Source: Bacteroidota bacterium
Lineage (GTDB): Bacteria > Bacteroidota > Bacteroidia > AKYH767-A > OLB10
Direction of reading: 5' to 3'
NCBI GenBank assembly: GCA_018268195.1
Contig: JAFDWZ010000002.1
Coordinates: 75,791 to 119,074, forward strand
DNA length: 43,284 nucleotides
In this document: positions 33,936-42,257 of the stretch, piece by piece
Layout of the letters: every line of letters starts with the position of its first letter
Numbering within the stretch: the first letter of the stretch is position 1
Made by a program: the position numbers and the translations under genes
Notes under the pieces: model-generated
Databases searched by the model: none
Told to the model about the DNA's origin: nothing
The model's input: the letters and a program-made list of their open reading frames with translations, nothing else

Positions 33936-35294
33936 CTAGTTTACCCATTTTTTTAATTCATCGCAGGAGGTATATTCCGGGTTGATACGAATGTAGGTGG
34001 ATTTCTTTTTGCGGATAATCCAGTCATCCATAAGTTTTGCCTGTTTGTGTTGCATAGTGGCCATCTGTATGCGCTGGTAATCGTCAGTAAGATTGGCTAC
34101 ATGCGGCTTCGTTCTGCGTTTGAGTAAAAATATTTTATAATACTGAGCACCATCGCGTGCAGTAATGAGTGCAGGATTGCTGATTTCGCCTTCCTGAATT
34201 TTATCTAACTGAAAAAATACCATTGCATCTACCTGATTGGCTTCAAAACGAGTGTTGCCGGTAGCGCTATTCATTGCATTACCTCCATTATTTCGTGTGT
34301 CTTCAGCATCGGAATATTTAATTGCGGCATCTTCAAAACTTATTTGCTTGTCACGAATCATGTAGGCAACACTGTCGGCAAGAGCTTTTGTTTTTAAAAG
34401 ATCTTCATTGCTTACTTCAGGTTTTAATAATATATGTCGCACATTAATAGACTCTCCTCTGCGGTCAATAAGTTGAACAATATGATATCCGTATTTTGAT
34501 TCAAAAACCTGTGATATTTCTCCTTTTTTTAACTTGTAGGCAACTGCTTCAAATTCGGGCACTAGTTGTCCTCTGGGTACAAAACCCAGTTCTCCTCCTT
34601 CTTTTGCGGAACCGGCATCCTGCGAATAAAGAATGGCCAATGTTGCAAAGTCTTCACCTTTTAATAAGCGATTTCTGATTTCTTCAAGACGTGCTTTGAC
34701 GCGGTCTTTTTCTTCCTGCGAAATTTTGATTCGAAATGCAATCTCTGCATATTCAATTTCTGAATTGATAAATGGCAAACTGTCTTTCGGAATACTGTTG
34801 AAATAATCTTTTACCTCGGCAGGCGAAGCAGTAGTCTTACCAATAATTTTTTGTTGCATAGCCTGTGCCTGCAACTGTTCTTTAATAAGCGGTCTGAATT
34901 CGTCTTTAATTTCTGGTATTGATTTTTGGTAATAGGATTCCAGTTTTTCGGTGGAGCCGCCAAACTGTTCGGTAAAATAGGCTATACGTTTTTCTATTTC
35001 TCCTTCCACCTGACCGTCACTCACCGTCACACTGTCAATATTGGCATAGTGAACCAACAGCCTTGTAAGCATGAGCTGGTCAAGAGCATCACACTTGGCA
35101 TTTTCGCTTGCGTAATTTCCTTGAGCAAGGTATTGCTCATATTGAGCCTGCAAATCGGATAGTAAAACAATTTTATTTCCTATTACACCAATCACCTGGT
35201 CAACTACAGTTCCTTGAGTCTGAGCCTGTGTAGTGATGCTGCAAAACATTACAGCTACCGGAAGAAGATATTTACTGATAGATTTCAAATTCAT
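33936..35294 (-). CDS. SurA-like peptidylprolyl isomerase, two parvulin domains
   Basis: 452 aa from ATG 35294, which gives a signal peptide MNLKSISKYLLPVAVMFCSITTQAQ; a longer TTG frame would overlap the upstream gene by 68 bases and precede the signal peptide with charged residues. N-terminal SurA-type region (about 28-160), then two PpiC domains (about 160-270: EFATLAILYSQDAG-like stretch with GELGFVPRGQLVPEFE and GYHIVQLIDRR; about 275-385: VRHILLKPE and EDAAIKYSDAED). It folds outer-membrane proteins in the periplasm. The start overlaps the lipoprotein gene end by 23 bases. Confidence 0.9.
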   Translation of the reverse strand: MNLKSISKYLLPVAVMFCSITTQAQTQGTVVDQVIGVIGNKIVLLSDLQAQYEQYLAQGNYASENAKCDALDQLMLTRLLVHYANIDSVTVSDGQVEGEIEKRIAYFTEQFGGSTEKLESYYQKSIPEIKDEFRPLIKEQLQAQAMQQKIIGKTTASPAEVKDYFNSIPKDSLPFINSEIEYAEIAFRIKISQEEKDRVKARLEEIRNRLLKGEDFATLAILYSQDAGSAKEGGELGFVPRGQLVPEFEAVAYKLKKGEISQVFESKYGYHIVQLIDRRGESINVRHILLKPEVSNEDLLKTKALADSVAYMIRDKQISFEDAAIKYSDAEDTRNNGGNAMNSATGNTRFEANQVDAMVFFQLDKIQEGEISNPALITARDGAQYYKIFLLKRRTKPHVANLTDDYQRIQMATMQHKQAKLMDDWIIRKKKSTYIRINPEYTSCDELKKWVN

Positions 35295-36159
35295 TGTTTT
35301 GTTGTGCTTGCTTAAAGGCCGATTTCTGCATTTCTTCAATCAGCAAAAGTTTACGTTTGTTAATGATTAGTTCGCGTATGGTTTCTTTTACAAAGTTAAG
35401 TGGTGAGTTACTTTCGCTTGTCTGAAATCCAAGTATAGATACATAATACACGTTTACAGAGTCTGAGAATTCTATAAAGCGGTTGTTTCGAAGAAATTCT
35501 TCTTTGTCGTAAGTTTTAATAGGGACTCTTTTCAACAAATCATCAAACTGCATCCATTCATTATCATTGAGCGAATAGTCCAGTGCATACTGATAGCAGA
35601 ATTCTTCTAACTGTTGTCGGTCTTTTTCTTTAGTAGAACGTATCAAGGCTTTCACTTTATCCACCTTGGGTGTTTTTTTAGCCGCTTTCACAAATATTGC
35701 TTTAACGATGTTGCTCCTCAGAACGAAATTTTTACCGTTTTCATTGTAATATTTTTCGATTTCGTCATCAGTAACTACGGTATCAAGTCGCTGACGTACC
35801 AACTCTTGTTCATAGGCAAATGTGATGAGCGAATTACGGTATTCCTGAAGTTGTCTTTCAACATTTTTTTGTTCTTCAGGTAAATTGTTTTCTGCAAGAT
35901 GAAGAATGATGTTTTGCTTAATCCAATCGTCTATAAAACTTTTTGCAATCAAAGCACTGTCTTGTGCTGAGGATTCTTTGGATACCAAATTTTCAATATC
36001 TGTTTTGTACAAGTATTTATCGTAAACTCTTGCAACGGCATTTTTATTTTTTTTCTTACCGGCAAAGTCCAGTTGAATATTATTACAACTACATAAAAAA
36101 GCAATTCCGGCTAATGCCAGCAGCATCCCGGAATTACTTCTTATATTTTGTGATTTCAA
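35272..36159 (-). CDS. Parvulin-related lipoprotein lacking a clear isomerase core
   Basis: 295 aa. It opens with TTG 36159, giving a charged n-region and the lipobox LCSC with Cys25; an internal ATG at 36126 would lose that n-region. The body resembles the SurA N-terminal chaperone fold: KYLYKTDIENLV, FIDDWIKQNIILHLAENNLP, ITFAYEQELVRQRLDTVVTDDEIEKYYNEN. A short stretch (FVLRSNIVKAIFVKAAK) recalls the parvulin start, but the GG and F/Y-H catalytic blocks are absent. Probably a chaperone-type accessory factor. It lies 11 bases after the PpiC gene and overlaps SurA by 23 bases. Confidence 0.75.
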   Translation of the reverse strand: MKSQNIRSNSGMLLALAGIAFLCSCNNIQLDFAGKKKNKNAVARVYDKYLYKTDIENLVSKESSAQDSALIAKSFIDDWIKQNIILHLAENNLPEEQKNVERQLQEYRNSLITFAYEQELVRQRLDTVVTDDEIEKYYNENGKNFVLRSNIVKAIFVKAAKKTPKVDKVKALIRSTKEKDRQQLEEFCYQYALDYSLNDNEWMQFDDLLKRVPIKTYDKEEFLRNNRFIEFSDSVNVYYVSILGFQTSESNSPLNFVKETIRELIINKRKLLLIEEMQKSAFKQAQQNNEFEIYQ

Positions 36160-36170
36160 CTTCAGCTCAT

Positions 36171-38195
36171 TTATTTTTGGAATAACGTCTTCAATACATC
36201 TTCGTCAACTTTAAAAGAGTATTTGCTCCGCAATTCATTAATCCATGATTTTTCTAAGAAGTTTTGGTAATCCGCAGTAATCAGTCCGCGTGCTTCATCT
36301 AATTTTTTGGCCTGAGGTGCCAACACAGATTTTACATTCACAAATACTACCTGATTATTTTTGCTGATATCATTACTTAATCCGGGTATCCATTTTACTT
36401 CATCAGCAAATTCATTGTCGCCTTTAGAGAATTTTCCTTCTTTGATATTAATATTCAACGAAGAGTCTTTATTCAGCGTAGCAGCAATTTCGCTGTCGGT
36501 TTTTTTCTTTTTCAGCATCTTTCTTGCCTGTGAAGCCACATCACTGTTTTTACAAGTGTAAACGGTAGCATCAAGGCGTTCGCCCCACATATAGTTATCT
36601 TTATTTTTATCATAAAAATTTTCCAGACCGGCAGTGTCTTTTACTGCTTTGCTCCAAACCATTTTATCTGTAAGGTCGAATAGCAATATTCCGTCACGAT
36701 ATTCATTCATGAGTGAACGGAATTCCGGATATTTTTTATCTAATTGAGATTCTTCCAGACTGAGACATTCATCATTTACAAAATGCTCATATTGTGAATG
36801 TGCAATTGCCTGTGATGAAATACCTGTGCGTTTGGTTTGATGCTTAGCAAGGTATTGAGCAAAGTCGAACTGGGTATAATTTTTACCACCAAGTGTAAAT
36901 ATGGTTTTGTTTTTCTTTAAGGCAACGGAGTCATTATAAGTGCCGTTTGCCAGAGTTGAATCTAAAGATTTTATATACTCATCCTTGGCAGCAATATTTT
37001 CTTTGAAGCCATTTTCTTGCTTAATACGTGCAACCAATGAAGCTTTTCCCAGTTCGCTACGGCTGTCGCGCATAATCTGATTTTTAATTTCGTTTTTCTT
37101 TTCGTCAAAAGAAGGAATGCCACGTTTTTCAATTCTCTTGATGATATGCCATCCATAAGGAGTTTGAACAGGTGCAGTAAAGTCTCCATCTTTTGTTAAA
37201 GCAAAGGCCGCTTTTTCAAATTCAGGCACCATTTTGCCTGTGCCAAACCAAGGTAAAACACCGCCATTACTTGCCGTACCTTTATCATCTGAATATTGTT
37301 TTGCAGCATCTTCAAATTTTTCTCCGGCTTTCAGTTTTTCATAAATTTCAAATATTTTTCTCTTAGCTTCATTCTTTACTGAATCAGGGTCGTTGGCATT
37401 TACTCTTATCATGATGTGGGCAGTGTGAATTTCACCTACAGCAGGGCGCACATCAGCAACTTTTATTAAATGATACCCAAAACGTGTTCTAACGGGCATT
37501 GAAATTTGTCCCGGTTTGGTATTGTAAGCTGCTGTTTCGAAAGGATAGACCATTTGCAATCCGGTAAAGTATCCTAGATCACCACCGTTTTCTTTGGCTG
37601 ATGGGTCTTCAGAAGTTTCGCGTGCTACAGTTGCAAAATCGGCACCTTTCATCAGTCGCTCTCTTATTTTCATAATCTTGTTGTAAGCTTCCAGTGTATC
37701 CTTTGGAAGTGCATCCTGATTAACTTTAATAAGGATGTGACTTGCTCTTACATCATTCTGAAGCCTGTCATAAGCTTCGCGAATAAGATTGTCATTCACA
37801 TTTTGGTCGGTAAGATAGGGTTGTGCTAACTGTTTGCGATATCCAATCAACTCATCTTTGAATGCTGCTGAAGTATCCATCTTCAAGGCTTCAGCTTCTT
37901 TTACTTTCAACTTGTAGTTGATAAAAAGCTCCATGTAATCTCGGATGGATTTTTCATCACCTGCCGTTTCTTTGTTATTGTTTTTGTAATAAACTCTTTC
38001 AAATTCAGATTTGCTGACTGATGAGCCTGCAATGGTAACAATTACCGGATCTTTAGCTGTGCTGTTTACTGTTGTTGCAGATGCTGTGGCTACAGGGCTG
38101 GTTTTAGAGTTCTTTGGTTGTGACCAGGCGTTCAAAAACATGCCTGTCATGAGTGCAATGCTCAATAGTTTCTTATCCATCATAAATGTATTCAT
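36171..38195 (-). CDS. Periplasmic peptidylprolyl isomerase with two PpiC domains
   Basis: 674 aa with signal peptide (MDKKLLSIALMTGMFLNAWSQ, taking the start at one of three close ATGs; 38195 is the first, 38180 also plausible). SurA-like N-part (about 60-125) is followed by two parvulin domains: ASHILIKVNQ to GYHLIKVADVRP (about 133-235) and TAHIMIRVNAN to YGWHIIKRIEKRG (about 240-345), each with the NGG and FGTGKMVPEFE blocks. The last 300 residues are unassigned, helical, with repeats of basic stretches. A -7 box 14 bases before the ATG probably starts the four-gene operon that ends with moxR. Confidence 0.9.
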   Translation of the reverse strand: MNTFMMDKKLLSIALMTGMFLNAWSQPKNSKTSPVATASATTVNSTAKDPVIVTIAGSSVSKSEFERVYYKNNNKETAGDEKSIRDYMELFINYKLKVKEAEALKMDTSAAFKDELIGYRKQLAQPYLTDQNVNDNLIREAYDRLQNDVRASHILIKVNQDALPKDTLEAYNKIMKIRERLMKGADFATVARETSEDPSAKENGGDLGYFTGLQMVYPFETAAYNTKPGQISMPVRTRFGYHLIKVADVRPAVGEIHTAHIMIRVNANDPDSVKNEAKRKIFEIYEKLKAGEKFEDAAKQYSDDKGTASNGGVLPWFGTGKMVPEFEKAAFALTKDGDFTAPVQTPYGWHIIKRIEKRGIPSFDEKKNEIKNQIMRDSRSELGKASLVARIKQENGFKENIAAKDEYIKSLDSTLANGTYNDSVALKKNKTIFTLGGKNYTQFDFAQYLAKHQTKRTGISSQAIAHSQYEHFVNDECLSLEESQLDKKYPEFRSLMNEYRDGILLFDLTDKMVWSKAVKDTAGLENFYDKNKDNYMWGERLDATVYTCKNSDVASQARKMLKKKKTDSEIAATLNKDSSLNINIKEGKFSKGDNEFADEVKWIPGLSNDISKNNQVVFVNVKSVLAPQAKKLDEARGLITADYQNFLEKSWINELRSKYSFKVDEDVLKTLFQK

Positions 38196-38209
38196 TTTTT
38201 TAGGAGGTG

Positions 38210-38217
38210 CAAATATA
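38210..38217 (-). promoter_or_regulatory. Candidate -7 box of the folding-factor operon
   Basis: Minus-strand TATATTTG, exact TAnnTTTG, 14 bases before ATG 38195. No TTG at the -33 position. Confidence 0.45.
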
Positions 38218-38342
38218 AAAAATAGTTGTTTTGCTATGGTTTGCGAAAATAACTACCTCGTTATGAATCAAAAATGAATGAAAAAGATTTATTTAAAGTA
38301 ATTCTTCCTTAAGCCGAATAACAGTGCTATGGCTGAAAAATA

Positions 38343-39059
38343 TTAGTCGTAAAGCTCAAACTTAATGGATTTCTTATCGTAACCCATTGCTTCAATTCTT
38401 TGGCGGGCTTCTTTAAGCATATCCGTCCAACCACAGAGGTAAAATTTTGCCGGACGCTTATCGGCAAATATTTCTTCGTAAATAGCGTGTACATATCCTT
38501 TTCGTCCTGTCCAGCCTTCATTATCTCTCGATAACACCGGCAAAAACTTAAATTCAGGATAGTCACGTTCTAATTGTTCCATTTCTTCGCGGTACAGGAT
38601 GTCTTTCGTCCAGCGGTTTCCGAATACCATATAAAGGTTTTTATGAGGGATACCTCTTTTTAGTATATCAACAACTTGTGAGCGAAGAGGGGCAATGCCG
38701 GTTCCGGTACAGATAAAGCATAAATCCGTTTCTATAGGCTCTTGTATCTGAAACTTTCCCAGAACCCTAGATAACTTTACGGTAGTACCTATTTTATAAT
38801 TCTCCCACATGTAGGGTGTACCTAAACCTTTAGGGTTGAGTACAATGCATAGTTCAAAAATATTATCGTTGCTGGGAGCAGAGGCAATAGAATAACTACG
38901 GTTTGTAAATTTGGAGTCAATGGGCAAATCAACCATTACAAATTGTCCGGCTTTGAATGAAAAAGGTCTTTCATCGGGAACTTTGATGAAAAAGCGTTTA
39001 ACTACATCATTTTCGTCAATGATATCAATGATGGTTGCGTCATAAAATTCGTAAGCCAT
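38343..39059 (-). CDS. Ferredoxin-NADP reductase-type FAD oxidoreductase
   Basis: 238 aa, single FNR-like module without ferredoxin or flavodoxin domains. FAD-binding motif RSYSIAS (about 54-60) follows the GQFVMVDLP strand; the NAD(P) side has CTGTGIAPLRS (about 117-127), YMVFGNRWTKDILYREE and the late FYLCGWTDML. The C-terminus ends YD instead of the terminal aromatic Tyr of plant-type FNR. Electron partner (ferredoxin, flavodoxin) unknown. It sits 147 bases from the folding operon and on the same strand as the sigma factor gene, with a 261-base gap between. Confidence 0.9.
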   Translation of the reverse strand: MAYEFYDATIIDIIDENDVVKRFFIKVPDERPFSFKAGQFVMVDLPIDSKFTNRSYSIASAPSNDNIFELCIVLNPKGLGTPYMWENYKIGTTVKLSRVLGKFQIQEPIETDLCFICTGTGIAPLRSQVVDILKRGIPHKNLYMVFGNRWTKDILYREEMEQLERDYPEFKFLPVLSRDNEGWTGRKGYVHAIYEEIFADKRPAKFYLCGWTDMLKEARQRIEAMGYDKKSIKFELYD

Positions 39060-39260
39060 AAGAAAGTTTGTTTATCTGATTGAATGATTAAAGTTTAGGT
39101 TGCCAAAATAGAAAAAAAATATCATATCAAAAGATAAAATCTGAATATCGTATTTAGCATCGGATTGTTGAATAAACAAGCCTTATGCAGCCACAATTTT
39201 TTTTAATCAACCTGCACGGTAAATGTTAGCCCGGTGTAATGATGAACTTTAATACGTACT

Positions 39261-39291
39261 AAAAACGAAACTGCCCGGTTTCCCGGGCAGT
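39261..39291 (-). terminator. Rho-independent terminator of the primary sigma gene
   Basis: CTGCCCGG (39271-39278), loop TTTC, CCGGGCAG (39283-39290), extended by one A-T pair. On the minus strand it is followed by TTTCGTTTTT. It lies 30 bases past the sigma gene stop. GC-rich stem in an AT-rich genome, so the signal is clear. Confidence 0.88.
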
Positions 39292-39320
39292 CAGTCGCTA
39301 ACCATATACCATGAAAAAAA

Positions 39321-40184
39321 TCATCCTAAATAAGCTTTGAGAATGCGGCATCTCGAAGTGTGTTTGAGTCGTCTGATGGCTTTCTCTTTAATCTGGCGAA
39401 CCCGCTCGCGGGTAAGTTCAAAGCGTTCACCTATTTCTTCCAATGTCATTGCCGGTTCGGGAGTGAGTCCAAAATACAGACGTATAACATCAGCCTCGCG
39501 TGGTGTAAGTGTTGTAAGTGCTCTTTCAATTTCTCTTTTGAGCGATTCGCTCATCAGCGTGTTTTCAGGGCTTTGATTTTCTTCTGTCGGAATCAAGTCT
39601 AACAGGCTTCCGTCTTCACCCTGAAGCAATGGGGCATCCATAGATACATGTTTACCGGCAGAGCGCATAGTGTCGGCAATTTCGTTGATATTCATTTTCA
39701 ACACTGTTGCTATTTCCTCGTTGGACGGTTCGCGTTCAAAGTCCTGCTCAAGCTGAGCGTATGTTTTGTTAATTTTATTGATAAATCCAAGTTTGTTTAC
39801 GGGCAGTCGCACAATGCGGGCTTGCTCTGATATTGCCTGTAGGATACTCTGGCGAATCCACCATACGGCATAGGATATAAATTTAAATCCTCGTGTTTCA
39901 TCAAAACGGTAGGCGGCTTTTATCAGTCCCAGATTTCCTTCATTGATTAAATCGCCCAACGTGAGACCCTGATTCTGGTATTGCTTAGCAACAGAAACCA
40001 CAAAGCGCAAATTAGACTTGGTAAGCATCTCAAGTGCGTTGTGATCGCCTTCTTTTATGCGTCTTGCATATTTCACCTCCTGCTCTGCAGTAAGCAATGG
40101 CAGTTTACCTATTTCACTTAAATATTTGTCTAATGAATAAGTTTCGCGGTTGGTGACTTGTTTTGTAATTTTCAGCTGACGCAT
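39321..40184 (-). CDS. rpoD: Primary sigma-70 factor (RpoD/SigA type)
   Basis: 287 aa, the short form typical of Bacteroidota primary sigmas, starting at region 1.2 ([16 protein letters not shown]) with no region 1.1. Region 2 has [22 protein letters not shown] and [15 protein letters not shown] (about 100-114), region 3 follows, and region 4.2 ends with [19 protein letters not shown] and [19 protein letters not shown]. It directs the TAnnTTTG promoters that appear through the window. It is divergent from the pseudouridine synthase gene with 302 bases between. Downstream terminator is strong. Confidence 0.95.
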   Translation of the reverse strand: MRQLKITKQVTNRETYSLDKYLSEIGKLPLLTAEQEVKYARRIKEGDHNALEMLTKSNLRFVVSVAKQYQNQGLTLGDLINEGNLGLIKAAYRFDETRGFKFISYAVWWIRQSILQAISEQARIVRLPVNKLGFINKINKTYAQLEQDFEREPSNEEIATVLKMNINEIADTMRSAGKHVSMDAPLLQGEDGSLLDLIPTEENQSPENTLMSESLKREIERALTTLTPREADVIRLYFGLTPEPAMTLEEIGERFELTRERVRQIKEKAIRRLKHTSRCRILKAYLG

Positions 40185-40486
40185 TCTATCTCTCCTTAAT
40201 TTTTGTATATGGGGTATAACGACAGTATATTTCGGTTGGTTACATTAACCCATTGTTGAACTTTTGTAAGAAAATGGGGTTATTTATAATATAGAAATTG
40301 AAGTAACCGTTAGAACTCTTACAAATAGAAATGTAATGATTGTGTTTTCACTCTGAAAAAGCAGATTAACTACCTTTTAAAAAAGATATTGTAATTAGAA
40401 AAATGAACGAAAATTAATGAAAGAAAAATGTAATGATTCCCTCAATTCTACATGGAAGAAGATGTTTTTTTAATTTTGTACGATAA
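40185..40486. other. 302-base divergent intergenic region (rpoD / rluD-like)
   Basis: No gene on either strand. It must hold the promoters of rpoD (minus) and the pseudouridine synthase (plus). For the latter, TAATTTTG at 40471-40478 is a good -7 box. On the rpoD side I find no exact TAnnTTTG. Small inverted repeat GGTTA-CAT-TAACC at 40238-40250. The rest is AT-rich with nothing else I can support. Confidence 0.5.
40471..40478 (+). promoter_or_regulatory. Candidate -7 box giving a near-leaderless mRNA (pseudouridine synthase)
   Basis: TAATTTTG, exact TAnnTTTG, ending 8 bases before ATG 40487, so the transcript would start within a few bases of the ATG. No -33 TTG at the expected place. Confidence 0.45.
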
Positions 40487-41554
40487 ATGGAAGCTGATTT
40501 AGAAAAAGAAAATATTTACGGAGAAAGCCAGGAGCAGGACGACCTGTTCGAGCATTATAAGATGGAGGTTGATCAGGGTCAAGCTCAGATACGAATAGAT
40601 AAGTTTCTTACTGCAAAAATGGCCAATGTAACCCGAAACAGGTTGCAGGTGGCTATTGATAATGGCAGTATATTAGTAAACGAGCAGCCCACAAAAGCTA
40701 ACTATAAGGTCAAACCCGGTGATATGATTAGGGTGGTATTACCTTATCCGGTTCGCGACCTTGAGTTATTATGTGAGGATATACCTCTGGATATCATTCA
40801 TGAGGACAAACAGTTAATCGTAATAAATAAACCGGCAGGAATCGTTGTGCATCCTGCTTATGGCAATTACACAGGTACTCTTGCCAATGCACTGGCCGGA
40901 CATTTTTATCCTCAGTTCTTAGGTCAGGCATTGCCTTCCGGATATTTTAAACCGGGATTGCCGCATCGGATTGATAAAAATACATCAGGCTTATTAGTGA
41001 TAGCTAAGAATGAGGATGCATTAAATTATCTTGCAATGCAGTTTTATGAACGCACTATTGAACGCAATTATATTGCTTTGGCCTGGGGCGATTTTAAAGA
41101 GGATAAAGGAACCATTACTGGCCATGTAGGGCGTAATCTGGTAAACAGAAAAATTATGGATGTTTTTCCTGATGGGAGTCATGGGAAACATGCCGTAACC
41201 CATTTTGAGGTGATTGAACGTTTTGGTTATGTTTCATTAATAAAATTAAAACTTGAAACCGGGCGTACCCATCAGATTCGTGTGCACATGCAACATATAG
41301 GTCATCCTTTGTTTGGCGATTTTGAATACGGTGGAGATCGAATTCTTAAGGGAACAACAAGCAGTAAGTATAAATCTTTTATCCAAAATTGTTTTGAACT
41401 GATGCCTTATCAGGCTTTACATGCCAGATCACTTGGCTTTTCACATCCCGAAAATTCTGTTCCTCAATATTTTGAAGCTCCGCTTCCTGCCAATTTTGAG
41501 CAGATGATAGAAAAGTGGAGGTCCTATACATCTTCTGTTCACCGGGATAGTTGA
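40487..41554 (+). CDS. rluD: Pseudouridine synthase of the RluA/RluD family
   Basis: 355 aa. An acidic N-terminal tail (1-30) is followed by an S4 RNA-binding domain (about 34-80, QIRIDKFLTAKMANVTRNRL) and the RluA-type catalytic domain. Signature HRIDKNTSGLL at 160-170 carries the catalytic Asp163. Later blocks include ETGRTHQIRVHMQHIGHPLFGD and the FQALHARSLGF-like SDR. The S4 plus catalytic layout fits RluD, which modifies 23S rRNA in helix 69 (positions 1911, 1915, 1917 in E. coli); RluC is an alternative. Single gene, 64 bases before plsY. Confidence 0.9.
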   Translation: MEADLEKENIYGESQEQDDLFEHYKMEVDQGQAQIRIDKFLTAKMANVTRNRLQVAIDNGSILVNEQPTKANYKVKPGDMIRVVLPYPVRDLELLCEDIPLDIIHEDKQLIVINKPAGIVVHPAYGNYTGTLANALAGHFYPQFLGQALPSGYFKPGLPHRIDKNTSGLLVIAKNEDALNYLAMQFYERTIERNYIALAWGDFKEDKGTITGHVGRNLVNRKIMDVFPDGSHGKHAVTHFEVIERFGYVSLIKLKLETGRTHQIRVHMQHIGHPLFGDFEYGGDRILKGTTSSKYKSFIQNCFELMPYQALHARSLGFSHPENSVPQYFEAPLPANFEQMIEKWRSYTSSVHRDS

Positions 41555-41566
41555 TGATTACTTTCA

Positions 41567-41595
41567 TTGGCTATTGCTGAATTCAAATATATTTG
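41567..41595 (+). promoter_or_regulatory. Bacteroidota-type promoter of plsY
   Basis: TTG at 41567-41569, 18-base spacer, TATATTTG at 41588-41595. Both boxes and spacing fit. The start would be about 15 bases before ATG 41619, inside the short gap after the pseudouridine synthase gene. Confidence 0.65.
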
Positions 41596-41618
41596 CGCGT
41601 CAATAGAGTTGGCAACGA

Positions 41619-42257
41619 ATGATTAATGCGGAGAATATTACCTTATTGTTGTGTGCGTATTTATTAGGTTCAGTACCTTCGGCAGTGTGGGTAGGAAAGG
41701 TGTTTTTCGGCATTGATGTGCGGGAATATGGCAGCGGCAATGCAGGAGCAACCAACACTTTCAGGGTTTTAGGCCCTAAGGCCGGTGTTCCGGTATTGAT
41801 AATGGATATTGCAAAAGGTTGGCTGGCCGTTCAGTTAGCAACGTTTTTTGGTGATTACATGCCTGCCACACAGCAATTTATAAATTTCAAACTAACACTT
41901 GGTGTTGCTGCATTGATAGGACATATTTTTCCTGTTTTTGCAGGTTTCAGAGGTGGAAAAGGAGTGGCAACATTGCTCGGAATTTTATGGGGAGTAAATC
42001 CTCCGGCAGCTGTAGTTTGTATGGCTGTATTCCTGATATTTTTTCTTTCTACCGGTTATGTATCTCTGGGTTCAATGGCAGCTTCTGTTGCCTTTCCAAT
42101 TGTTGTAATGTTCGTGTTAAACGAAACCGTTACCAGCATGAATGTGTTTGCCGTGGCAGTGCCCATTCTTGTTTTAGTAACCCATCAGAAAAATATTGAA
42201 CGTTTGCTTAAGCGTACGGAAAGCAAAGTGGTTATTTTCAGAAAGAAAAACAGATAA
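41619..42257 (+). CDS. plsY: Acyl-phosphate:glycerol-3-phosphate acyltransferase
   Basis: 212 aa inner-membrane enzyme, first acylation of glycerol-3-phosphate in phospholipid synthesis, using acyl-phosphate from PlsX. Five membrane helices and the three family motifs are visible: GSGNAGATNTFRVLG (about 38-52), GHIFPVFAGFRGGKGVAT (about 108-125), and the C-terminal stretch with VTHQKNIERLLK. Length is normal. The stop TAA is directly next to the end of the convergent thiolase gene (no base between). Confidence 0.95.
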   Translation: MINAENITLLLCAYLLGSVPSAVWVGKVFFGIDVREYGSGNAGATNTFRVLGPKAGVPVLIMDIAKGWLAVQLATFFGDYMPATQQFINFKLTLGVAALIGHIFPVFAGFRGGKGVATLLGILWGVNPPAAVVCMAVFLIFFLSTGYVSLGSMAASVAFPIVVMFVLNETVTSMNVFAVAVPILVLVTHQKNIERLLKRTESKVVIFRKKNR

